This document shows, piece by piece, positions 5,855-12,725 of a stretch of 36,572 nucleotides of DNA. Location of the stretch: positions 1 through 36,572 of IMG/VR virus record IMGVR_UViG_3300043639_000005. One strand, written 5' to 3'. The notes below the pieces were generated by a model. That model searched no databases. It was not told the DNA's origin and was given only the letters and a program-made list of their open reading frames with translations. The first letter of the stretch is position 1; each line of letters begins with the position of its first letter. A program made the translations under genes and the position numbers. The DNA comes from a virus.

Positions 5855-5885
5855 ACGGGTGTCCATTCGGGCACCCGTTTTCGTT
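5855..5885 (+). terminator. Rho-independent terminator ending the early operon
   Basis: Stem ACGGGTGTCC / GGGCACCCGT (ten pairs including one U-G) around the loop ATTC, then TTTTCGTTT. It ends the + strand genes where they meet the late operon coming from the other side. The opposite strand has no T-run after the hairpin, so it probably works only for the + strand. Confidence 0.8.
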
Positions 5886-5892
5886 TGGGGCA

Positions 5893-6156
5893 TCAGGGGC
5901 GCGCGGGCGGCGGCGGGTCGGGCGGGGACGGCGGACGCGCGGCCAGCAGTAGCGCCAGCACGGCGGCGAGCGCCTCGGCCCACATGTCGCGGGCCTGTTG
6001 TCCGAAACCGGTGCACGAACCGACCTGCGCCTGTCCGGACAACAGCAGGGCGTAGCAGGTCGCGGCACCCGCCACGATCGTCACGACCTGCGCGAGGATG
6101 ATCGCGCCCAGCAGAAGAAAACATCCGCGCAGCATGGAGAACGGGCGGCGCGCCAC
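5893..6156 (-). CDS. Small two-helix membrane protein
   Basis: An 87-residue protein with a long hydrophobic segment (residues 9-42: CFLLLGAIILAQVVTIVAG and following) and a second near residues 60-73 (EALAAVLALLLAA), then a Pro-rich tail. Two Cys lie between or near the helices. It is the last gene of the late operon, just after the terminal fibre and a small gene. A holin-like role is conceivable by size and topology, but no lysin neighbours it and I do not claim it. The start is GTG 6156, nine bases after the upstream stop; ATG 6135 is an alternative, and neither has a clear ribosome site. Confidence 0.55.
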   Translation of the reverse strand: MARRPFSMLRGCFLLLGAIILAQVVTIVAGAATCYALLLSGQAQVGSCTGFGQQARDMWAEALAAVLALLLAARPPSPPDPPPPARP

Positions 6157-6165
6157 CCGCGGACA

Positions 6166-6387
6166 TCAGGCGGCGTTGTGATCCAGGCCCTTACCGTTCC
6201 GGCGGGCGGGGATGTGTTCGGCCTCGGGCGCGGGCGTCGACTGATACGTCTCGATCGCGGCGACGATCTTGCGGATCAGCGGCGCGGCGACGCGGTGCGG
6301 CGCTTCGTTCAGCGCGCCGAGGACGTTGTTCCATTCGTTGGCGTCGAGTGTGACGGTCAACGGCTGGTTCGGTTCGATCGGGTTCAT
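6166..6387 (-). CDS. Small conserved phage protein
   Basis: A 73-residue protein with the core TVTLDANEWNNVLGALNEAP followed by APLIRKIVAAIETY. Strand-helix-helix proteins of this type are frequent beside tail genes of proteobacterial phages; I know no function. ATG 6387 is preceded by GGAG at good spacing. Longer upstream readings are the antisense of the glycine-rich fibre. The C-terminus is basic and probably disordered. Confidence 0.6.
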   Translation of the reverse strand: MNPIEPNQPLTVTLDANEWNNVLGALNEAPHRVAAPLIRKIVAAIETYQSTPAPEAEHIPARRNGKGLDHNAA

Positions 6388-6412
6388 GCGGGTTGCTCCA
6401 TGTTGTTGCGTT

Positions 6413-7252
6413 TCACCATCTGACGACGACCAGCCCTTGCGCGCCGTTACCTCCGCTCGCGGTCGTCGCGGTGGTTGTATTTCCGCCGCCACCACCGCCG
6501 CCCGGTATCTGGCCGACGTTTCCATTATTCCCCGGCGAACCGACCCCCATGGTGGCGCCCTGGCCGCCACGCGGCGAACTGCCGCCCGCGCCACCAATGC
6601 TAAAGGTCGCGGTTACGAGGAAGCCGTCCACGCCGACACCGCCCGCGATGGCGAGGTCGGCGCCGGTCGCGTTCTGTCCGGACCCAGGGGGTCCCTGGTC
6701 CCCCGCTCCACCGGTGCTTCCCGCCGCACTCAGATAGGAACCAAACGACGACGCACCGCCGTTGCCGCCGGTGCCGGTCGAATTGCCCACGCCGCCCGCT
6801 CCGACGGTCACGGGAATAACCGCCCCCGGCGTGACCCCGGTGATGATCTTGTGAGCCCAGGTTCCACCACCTCCACCCGAGCCCGCCTGATTGGCGAGGA
6901 CGGCGGCGCCACCCGCGCCGCCACCCGCCCAGAGTTCGACTTCAAGCGTGGTGATCCCCGCTGGCACGGTGAAGTTGAACAGCCCCGGCGTCCCAAACGG
7001 CATGAAGTTTTTGCCCAACGCACGGATCGCCTGTAGAACCTGCGTGTTGTTCGCTCCCGTCGTGTCGGGTGTGATTCCGGCGGCGGTCAGCAGCGCGAGG
7101 AGTTCCTCCTGGATCATGTTCAGCCACCAATCGCGCACGATCGTCGGCGCGGTGACGCCCGGAACGCCCCCGGTGAAGTAGCCGGTCGGGCCGGTCAACG
7201 CGGGCGTCGCGGGTAAAGCGGGCGCGGCGGTCGGATCGTGAATGCGTTGCAT
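6413..7252 (-). CDS. Tail fibre with glycine-rich tip
   Basis: A 279-residue probable tail-fibre or adhesin protein. Residues 1-75 are a Pro/Ala-rich head (AAPALPATPALTGPTGYFTGG) followed by a helix (RDWWLNMIQEELLALLTAAG) that I know from phage tail fibres, probably the attachment part. Residues 85-115 are beta-rich (LFNFTVPAGITTLEVELWAGG). From about 107 the chain is full of GGxGG runs, ending in GAQGLVVVRW, the standard close of phage glycine-rich adhesin tips. It follows the gp48 homologue by four bases, the place Mu uses for its fibre gene. No fibre assembly chaperone is visible after it. Confidence 0.85.
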   Translation of the reverse strand: MQRIHDPTAAPALPATPALTGPTGYFTGGVPGVTAPTIVRDWWLNMIQEELLALLTAAGITPDTTGANNTQVLQAIRALGKNFMPFGTPGLFNFTVPAGITTLEVELWAGGGAGGAAVLANQAGSGGGGGTWAHKIITGVTPGAVIPVTVGAGGVGNSTGTGGNGGASSFGSYLSAAGSTGGAGDQGPPGSGQNATGADLAIAGGVGVDGFLVTATFSIGGAGGSSPRGGQGATMGVGSPGNNGNVGQIPGGGGGGGNTTTATTASGGNGAQGLVVVRW

Positions 7253-7256
7253 CGGT

Positions 7257-7868
7257 TCAGGCCCCCTCGAGGTTCCAAATGATCGTTGTGTGCGCGGGCT
7301 TCAGTGCTTCGAACAGGCAAAGCATGGTCTGATCACTGAACGACGCCAGCGGTTCGTTCGCGCGGCTCACCGAGGCGCTGAACCAGGTGATCGCGGCGGT
7401 CGTGGCGGTGACGGTGATGTGCCACGTGAAGGCCCACTCAGGTCCGTAGAGCGGCTGGCCGGCGGCGTTGTGCGACGCCTGGAACGGGCGGAACGTCGCG
7501 ATCGTGATCTCGTAGCCCATCGATGCGGCGATCTGGATGAAGTAGTCCCGCGACGATCCGCCGCGCGCGACGAATTTCGCGCACACCGCGGCCTGCCGTT
7601 GTTGCAAGGTCGAGAGCGGCGGTTGAACGCATGGGTCGGGCAGACCCAGCGTGGCCTCCCATTCCGGCAGGAGTTCGACGGTGGTGCACGGGAAGGCGTC
7701 ACCGACCAGGTCCCCGGCGCGGGCGTCCAGGGCGGCCCAGGTCGGCATGAGGGTCAACAGGTGCGCGTCCTCGATCGTCCCCCAGCCGCGATGCCAGACG
7801 CGCCCACGCGGCAAGAGGCGCTGGAACTGCCACAGGTAGTCGGTCGCGGAATGAAACGGGATCGGCAT
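7257..7868 (-). CDS. Mu gp48-like baseplate protein (DUF2313/YmfQ)
   Basis: A 203-residue homologue of the Mu gp48/YmfQ family, a small baseplate wedge component that joins the tail fibres to the baseplate. Recognisable parts are LWQFQRLLPRGRVW at the N-terminus, LLPEWEATLGLPDPC in the middle, the LQQRQAAVCAKFVARGG helix, then DYFIQIAASMGYEITI and the LFEALKPAHTTIIWNL close. Length and order are typical. The start overlaps the stop of the gp47 homologue, so the two are coupled. Confidence 0.9.
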   Translation of the reverse strand: MPIPFHSATDYLWQFQRLLPRGRVWHRGWGTIEDAHLLTLMPTWAALDARAGDLVGDAFPCTTVELLPEWEATLGLPDPCVQPPLSTLQQRQAAVCAKFVARGGSSRDYFIQIAASMGYEITIATFRPFQASHNAAGQPLYGPEWAFTWHITVTATTAAITWFSASVSRANEPLASFSDQTMLCLFEALKPAHTTIIWNLEGA

Positions 7869-8980
7869 CAGGGCGCCGTCAGCGTGCCCATGACGGGCAG
7901 CGCGGTCCCGGCGACGGTGACGGGGCCGGTCGGCGCGCTCATGGTGAAGTGGTTGATCCCTGGAGTCAGGTTGATCGCGTCATAAAGCTGGGACGGATAC
8001 ACGGTGCCGCCCACCTCCGAGATCGCGAGGAACATGTCCTTGAGGGAGGCGGTGATAGCGGCGCGCGTGTCGGCGGTGTTGGGATCGAGGCCCGACAAGG
8101 TGATGTTGATCGGCGCGGGCACGGGCGCGGCGACGTAGACCAGGACGGGCACCGGCTGCGTCGGCCAGATGTGTTCGGCGACGGCGAGTTGATCGCCTGT
8201 CGCGGTTGGTCCGTTCGACTCCTCGATGGCGCACCCGTTTGTGCCTTGCGGGAACCCGCCGTGCGCGATCTGTGACTCGTCGAACATGACGAACACGACC
8301 ACCGATCCGAGACCGACCCCGTTCGGCGTGATCCATGCGCGCGTGCATCCGGGGACCTCGGTCGCCCATTCGACGTAGTCGGACTCCGATCCGCCTTGCG
8401 GTGGCGCGCGGTATTTCGCCAACATCCGCGTGCGCAATGAGTCGTCGGTTTCCTGGTCGGCGCCCCCGGTGGTCGGACCCACGGTCACGCCCCCGGCGTT
8501 GATGCCCGCGATCGGCGGGTCGAGGGCGATCGGCGTGCCGTCGTCGCAATTGGTGGCGATGCCGTTGACGGCGGCGACCATGGGAACGGTGACGTCGCCG
8601 AAGGTGTCGACCACGGCCTCGGCGGTGACGGTGTAGGGGGTGCCGTCCTGGCGGGTCAGGGTCGCGCCAACGCGCACGATCAGCCCCGTCGTGCCGGTGA
8701 AGGTGGCGAAGCCGGTCGCGGGCGTGCTGTCCTTGCGGTAGATGCCGATCAGGGCGGCCCAGGACTCGAGGAATTCGTCGGTCGCGGTGAAGGGCACCGC
8801 CTCGCGCGCGATCCAGTCGACATACCCGTAGACCGAATAGGCGAGGCCCGACATGACCCAGGCGAGGACGCGCAGCACGGCGTTGCGCAACAGCCCGTCG
8901 AGGCCGGGGACTCCGGAGGTCGTGATGTCCTGCACCGCCTGATTGCGCAGCGCGGTCAGTGGCGGGCGTGCGAAAGGCAT
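7868..8980 (-). CDS. Baseplate J / Mu gp47-like protein
   Basis: A 370-residue baseplate wedge protein of the Baseplate_J family (P2 gpJ, Mu gp47). The pattern includes a YVDWIAREAVPFTATDEFLE helix, GxxRxxxxxATG-like beta segments (STPATGFATFTGTTGLIVRVG), a middle domain ending TDDSLRTRMLAKYRAPPQGG, then SDYVEWATEVPGCTRAWITPNG, which is diagnostic, and a C-terminal beta domain. ATG 8980 is preceded by GAGGT; a longer reading to 9064 is antisense filler. The gene starts two bases after the stop of gp46. Confidence 0.93.
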   Translation of the reverse strand: MPFARPPLTALRNQAVQDITTSGVPGLDGLLRNAVLRVLAWVMSGLAYSVYGYVDWIAREAVPFTATDEFLESWAALIGIYRKDSTPATGFATFTGTTGLIVRVGATLTRQDGTPYTVTAEAVVDTFGDVTVPMVAAVNGIATNCDDGTPIALDPPIAGINAGGVTVGPTTGGADQETDDSLRTRMLAKYRAPPQGGSESDYVEWATEVPGCTRAWITPNGVGLGSVVVFVMFDESQIAHGGFPQGTNGCAIEESNGPTATGDQLAVAEHIWPTQPVPVLVYVAAPVPAPINITLSGLDPNTADTRAAITASLKDMFLAISEVGGTVYPSQLYDAINLTPGINHFTMSAPTGPVTVAGTALPVMGTLTAP

Positions 8981-8982
8981 GA

Positions 8983-9576
8983 CTACCTCACCATGGCGCG
9001 GGGTTGATCGATCGGCGGCGGCGGAACGCGCACGGGCGAGGACAGCACGGCGAGGCCGTCCCACACCCAGCCGAAGGTGAAGCGGGTCACGGAGCCGTCC
9101 GGTTTGACGATCGCGATCCCGATCCCGAGCGCGGTCGATCCGATCGCGGTTCCGAGCCAGGACGTGTTGACGGCGATCTGTTTCGCGACACCGTCATCGA
9201 CGAGCCAGGTCAACGCCTCCTCGGCGTAGCGGCGGGCAAGCCCCAGCGTGTCACGGGTTTTCCGCGCGCGTTCGAGTTGCCAGAGGTTCGATCCGAGCGG
9301 CGCGTCGTTGTAGGGGTCGGCCCACCAGCCGCGACGATCACTCGACCCATCGGTCGGGACGAAGTCGGGCGTTGCCAGCTTATCCGTGAACAGCGAAACG
9401 AGGCATGCGGTCTCGAGGTCCTGGCCGGTTCCGAGATCCCCGGCGGCGAGGGTCCAGTCGCCGCGCGCCTCGCGGTTGTCCCAAAGGATGTAGATGTCCC
9501 CGGTGCACAGCGCGGGCGGCAGCGTTCCATCGGCGGCGGGGACCGGCAATCCGGCCTGTTCGATCCAGCCGGTCAC
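8983..9576 (-). CDS. Mu gp46-like baseplate protein
   Basis: A 197-residue protein of the phage GP46 family, a baseplate wedge subunit equivalent to P2 gpW. Readable family features: GDIYILWDNREARGDW near residue 26, then DLETACLVSLFTDKLATPDF, the RRGWWADPYNDAPLGSNLW block, and RRYAEEALTWLVDDGVAKQI. The C-terminus is Pro-rich. It overlaps the gp45 gene by four bases on one side and abuts gp47 on the other. No anomalies seen. Confidence 0.92.
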   Translation of the reverse strand: MTGWIEQAGLPVPAADGTLPPALCTGDIYILWDNREARGDWTLAAGDLGTGQDLETACLVSLFTDKLATPDFVPTDGSSDRRGWWADPYNDAPLGSNLWQLERARKTRDTLGLARRYAEEALTWLVDDGVAKQIAVNTSWLGTAIGSTALGIGIAIVKPDGSVTRFTFGWVWDGLAVLSSPVRVPPPPIDQPRAMVR

Positions 9577-10073
9577 GATGGCAACGGCACCCCGGAGATG
9601 CCGCCTCCGGGTTGCGTGTCTTTGTGGCGGTGGTTCAGCACGCTAATTTTCGCGCCGTCGCATCCGGCGACGATGTCACCCGTGACCTCGAGGCGCGGCG
9701 TCACCACGCGGACCCTGGTCGGGCAGGTGATCTCGATGTTGCCGTTCGCGGCGAGTTTCACGACGTTGCCACTGTTGTCATACAGCGCGACCTCGCCCGA
9801 TTTGAGCGCGCGCAAGCGGTATTGCTGGTTCCCGGTGGCGATGATGACGCCGTTCGATCGATCGCCCGACGTGAACATCGCGACGGCGTCCGATCCCGGC
9901 ATCGCGTGCGAGGCGAGGCCGTAGATTTGCAACACCGGCATCGCGTCGATCGTTTCGTTCGCGAAGCCGCGCACCTGGGCGCGGTGCACGGGACCGCTGT
10001 CGTCGGTCGACGTGATTTTCATCGCGGCGATGCCCATGCGGATGCGACGGTAGAGGCGATCGGCGGTGCTCAT
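9573..10073 (-). CDS. Mu gp45-like baseplate spike
   Basis: A 166-residue membrane-piercing spike of the Mu gp45/P2 gpV type. It would sit as a trimer under the tail tube and open the outer membrane. Residues 1-75 form the OB-like base (RAQVRGFANETIDAMPVLQIYGLASH), and 80-140 are short beta repeats of the helical shaft (GEVALYDNSGNVVKLAANGNIEI). Residues 146-160 carry LNHRHKDTQPGGG with H148-x-H150, the metal-binding His pair known at the tip of this family. ATG 10073 overlaps the gpP stop (ATGA). Longer upstream readings are shadows. Confidence 0.93.
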   Translation of the reverse strand: MSTADRLYRRIRMGIAAMKITSTDDSGPVHRAQVRGFANETIDAMPVLQIYGLASHAMPGSDAVAMFTSGDRSNGVIIATGNQQYRLRALKSGEVALYDNSGNVVKLAANGNIEITCPTRVRVVTPRLEVTGDIVAGCDGAKISVLNHRHKDTQPGGGISGVPLPS

Positions 10074-11305
10074 GTCGTGATGATCTCGACCTTTGGCGAC
10101 GCGGCGGCGGCGGGCGCCTTCTTGTCCGCGTTCGGCGCGGTCGGGTTGTTCCGGTCCATGCTTTCGTTCGTGACCAGATAGTTCGGCGTCGTCGGTTCGA
10201 CCGAGAACGCTTCCGGCGGGAACAGCGACAGGCGGGCGTGTTGTCCACCTTCGTCGCGCAGGTAGGTCACGGTGCCGATCAGCCATTTCTTGTCCGGATC
10301 GACCTTGAGTTGTTTGGCGACGACGGGGGCGAGTTTGTTCGGTTCCCACAACGCCCCGGCGGCGTCGCGCCAACTGTCGGTCGTCACGGTGAAGTTGAAC
10401 GACTGTCCCCAGCGGCGGTTCTTTTCCCAGAGCGCGCGTTTCGCGGCGAGCGGCATGCCCATCACCGTCTGTTCCGAGATGATGAACAGCTTGCGAAAGC
10501 GCGGCACCTCGGCGTCGCGCACGATCTCGCCGATCCCCGGCGAGTTCACCCCGGCGTCCGTGCCCAGCGCCATCATCGCCATCATGTGTCCCTCATATTC
10601 CGAATAGCGTTGATCCATTGAAAACATGACGTCGGCGGCTTCGATGTTGGCGCCCATCGTGAAGCCAGACGCCATCGACTCGGTGCCCACGGATGCGAAC
10701 ATCACGGAGCCGTCTGGCAGGTCATACGGGATCAGTTCGGAGTAGCGGGTCACGCGGTCGATGATCTCCCAGGCGGTTTCGCCCAGCATGATGTTGAGTT
10801 GTGGCAGGGTCGGAAGCGGTCCCTTGAACGTCGTCTGTATCTCGACGCCGTAAGGTTTCGCGAGTTTCCGCGCGATCGAGATCGCGTCGGCGTTGAGGAT
10901 TTGCAGCCCTTGCGTCTGCGCGCTTCCGGCGCTGGTGTTCTCGACGATCGCGGAACAATCCACGAGGTCCTGTGATTTGCTGCGGCCCTCGACGCGGATC
11001 GTGTGGTGCGCGGCGCTGATCGAGGACGTGTAGCGGTCGACGTATCCGGTCAGCACGAGGGTCGATCCGATCGTGACGGTGCACGGCTGGCCCGCCTTGA
11101 GGTCGATGTCGGCGGCGCTCGGATAGCGTTCCGTCACCTCGATCAAGAACGACGCGGGGATCGAGGCCAGCGGGCGGGTCACGGAGACCCGTTGCCATCC
11201 GGTCAGTTGTTGATTGCCCACGGTCAGGGTCAGCAGATCGCCCGCCCCCGGCGGTGGCCCGCGCGTCGTGATGCCGTGCGCGATCGCACCGGTCGCGTCG
11301 GTCAT
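10070..11305 (-). CDS. Mu gpP-like baseplate hub protein (gp44)
   Basis: A 411-residue hub protein of the Mu gp44/P2 gpD class, linking tail tube to baseplate and spike. It shows the expected start LLTLTVGNQQLTGWQRVSVTR, PASFLIEVTER, QPCTVTIGSTLVLTGYVDRY, then RVEGRSKSQDLVDCSA and ARKLAKPYGVEI, and later WEIIDRVTRYSELIPYDLPDG. The C-terminal 40 residues are Pro/Ala/Lys-rich and probably disordered. ATG 11305 overlaps the stop of the preceding cistron. Length is in the family range. A longer reading to 11755 is filler. Confidence 0.93.
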   Translation of the reverse strand: MTDATGAIAHGITTRGPPPGAGDLLTLTVGNQQLTGWQRVSVTRPLASIPASFLIEVTERYPSAADIDLKAGQPCTVTIGSTLVLTGYVDRYTSSISAAHHTIRVEGRSKSQDLVDCSAIVENTSAGSAQTQGLQILNADAISIARKLAKPYGVEIQTTFKGPLPTLPQLNIMLGETAWEIIDRVTRYSELIPYDLPDGSVMFASVGTESMASGFTMGANIEAADVMFSMDQRYSEYEGHMMAMMALGTDAGVNSPGIGEIVRDAEVPRFRKLFIISEQTVMGMPLAAKRALWEKNRRWGQSFNFTVTTDSWRDAAGALWEPNKLAPVVAKQLKVDPDKKWLIGTVTYLRDEGGQHARLSLFPPEAFSVEPTTPNYLVTNESMDRNNPTAPNADKKAPAAAASPKVEIITT

Positions 11306-11868
11306 TGATTGAGCGCCGGAAACGAGAGCGGCATGAACAGCGGATGCGCGGGATCGGCGGACGCGACCAGCCCCGGTTCGCGCGGCGTGTCGTGATAGAG
11401 GCGCCAGCTTTCGGACAGTGACGGCATCGACGCGCGGGTCTCGACCTCGGTCAGCCACGCGAGGTTGGCGCCGCGCACGGCGAGATCGAGGGCGACGGCG
11501 GCGCGGAGTTCGCGCAGCGCCTGGTATGTCGCGTCCCGACCGACGTCGCCGCAGCGGGTCGCCTCGGCGTCCAGCGCACCGCAGACGACGCGGCGGACCG
11601 CCATGGCGTCTTGATAGGACGCGGGGGCGTAGTCGGTCACGGCCCCGGCCAGGGCGGCGCACGCGGCGCATCGCAGGTTGGACGCGATCGCGTCGGCGGC
11701 GGCGCGGGCGTTGACGGCGAGCGGGCCGGTCCCGCCGATCGGGGGCGGTATCCAACCGGCGAGGGGAAGCAACATGCGGATCGCGTCGGCGGGGTCGTTG
11801 GCGGACGCGGCGAGCGCGTCGGCGAGCGCGACGGCGGCGGCGGCGAAGGCGTCGGACTGCGCACTCAC
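11302..11868 (-). CDS. C-terminal half of DNA circularisation protein (split gpN)
   Basis: A 188-residue protein that I match to the C-terminal part of Mu gpN-type proteins. Key signs are YQALRELRAAVALDLAVRGA followed by LTEVETRASMPSLSESWRLYHD and HPLFMPLSFPAL, the counterpart of the ARGA..LPALVLAHRLYGD..HPGFVPGG close that full-length members carry, as I remember them. The first half is Ala-rich helical. GTG 11868 overlaps the stop of the N-terminal cistron (GTGA), so the two halves should be made together. Together they total about 474 residues, near the usual gpN length. Gene fission, or a sequence error, would explain it. Confidence 0.7.
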   Translation of the reverse strand: MSAQSDAFAAAAVALADALAASANDPADAIRMLLPLAGWIPPPIGGTGPLAVNARAAADAIASNLRCAACAALAGAVTDYAPASYQDAMAVRRVVCGALDAEATRCGDVGRDATYQALRELRAAVALDLAVRGANLAWLTEVETRASMPSLSESWRLYHDTPREPGLVASADPAHPLFMPLSFPALNQ

Positions 11869-12725
11869 AAGAGCTTCGCCAGACGGTTCACGAGGGCGGC
11901 GCCATTCGTCACCAGAGTCCGCGCGGTCGTCGCGGCGCCGAGGGCACTTTGCACGGTCGTCGTCACCTTTTGCAGCGTTGAGCGGTTGCCGCTGGCGTAG
12001 CGTCCATGGAACCCGGCCAGACCGCGCACGGAGTTGAACACGCGGGTCGCGTCGCCGACGATCGAGGACGCGATCGAAGTATATTTCGTCACCGTGCCAA
12101 TGGCGGATTTCGCGATCGATCCGATCGAGGACAGGGTCGAACCCAGGTCGGACGCGGACGCGATCGACAGTTTCGCCATCACCACCTTGACGTTGGCGGC
12201 GGTGGCGAGCGCGGTCGAGGGAAACTTCACATCCCCGGCGACGATGAACGCGAACTGAAACTCGACGACGCGGCCCCGTTCGCGGCGGTCGGACGTCTGG
12301 AATTCCATCAGGACGCATTCGATCGATCCGAGCGTCGGATGCACCAGCGTTCCGGCCCCGGATTGTTCGCACGCGCGGACCATAACGTCGCGCTGCTGGT
12401 AGCAGTCATCGCCGACAACCCACGCCTGGATCGAGAAGCGGCGCGGCAATTTGCCCAGGTCCTCCGCCCAGGTTTCGTCACGATACGGATATTCATGGAT
12501 CGCGACGCGGCGACCGGCGGCGGTGTCGCCAGAGTCCAGGACGAACGGCACCCCGCGCCATGATCCGGGTTGCAATTGTTGCGACCACGAACCCGAGGCC
12601 CACGAGGCGGTCGAGGTGTCGAACATCCGCGACCCGCCGAACGTCTGGCCCAGGCGGGCGACGTCGTTCACCAGCGACCCGCCAGCGGAGACGATCGAGT
12701 TCAGCCCACTGAGGAAGCCGCTCAT
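11865..12725 (-). CDS. N-terminal half of DNA circularisation protein (Mu gpN-like)
   Basis: A 286-residue protein carrying the DNA_circ_N domain (residues about 45-165). WSQQLQPGSWRGVPFVLD, RRVAIHEYPYRDETWAEDLG, RRFSIQAWVVGDD, QRDVMVRACEQSGAGTLVHP and FIVAGDVKFPS are all diagnostic. In contractile and lambdoid phages this protein belongs to the tail/baseplate hub despite its old name. After residue 170 it turns Ser/Thr/Ala-rich, and it stops at RLAKLL, where full-length members continue; the rest is on the next, overlapping cistron. ATG 12725 overlaps the tape-measure stop (ATGA). Confidence 0.9.
   Translation of the reverse strand: MSGFLSGLNSIVSAGGSLVNDVARLGQTFGGSRMFDTSTASWASGSWSQQLQPGSWRGVPFVLDSGDTAAGRRVAIHEYPYRDETWAEDLGKLPRRFSIQAWVVGDDCYQQRDVMVRACEQSGAGTLVHPTLGSIECVLMEFQTSDRRERGRVVEFQFAFIVAGDVKFPSTALATAANVKVVMAKLSIASASDLGSTLSSIGSIAKSAIGTVTKYTSIASSIVGDATRVFNSVRGLAGFHGRYASGNRSTLQKVTTTVQSALGAATTARTLVTNGAALVNRLAKLL

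Noticed and set aside
5893-6156. Holin
   Set aside because: Two membrane helices alone are not enough, and no endolysin or spanin accompanies it.
5225-6166. 313-residue - strand open frame across the end of the early genes
   Set aside because: It crosses the terminator and opposes the DUF3846-like gene; the composition is filler.
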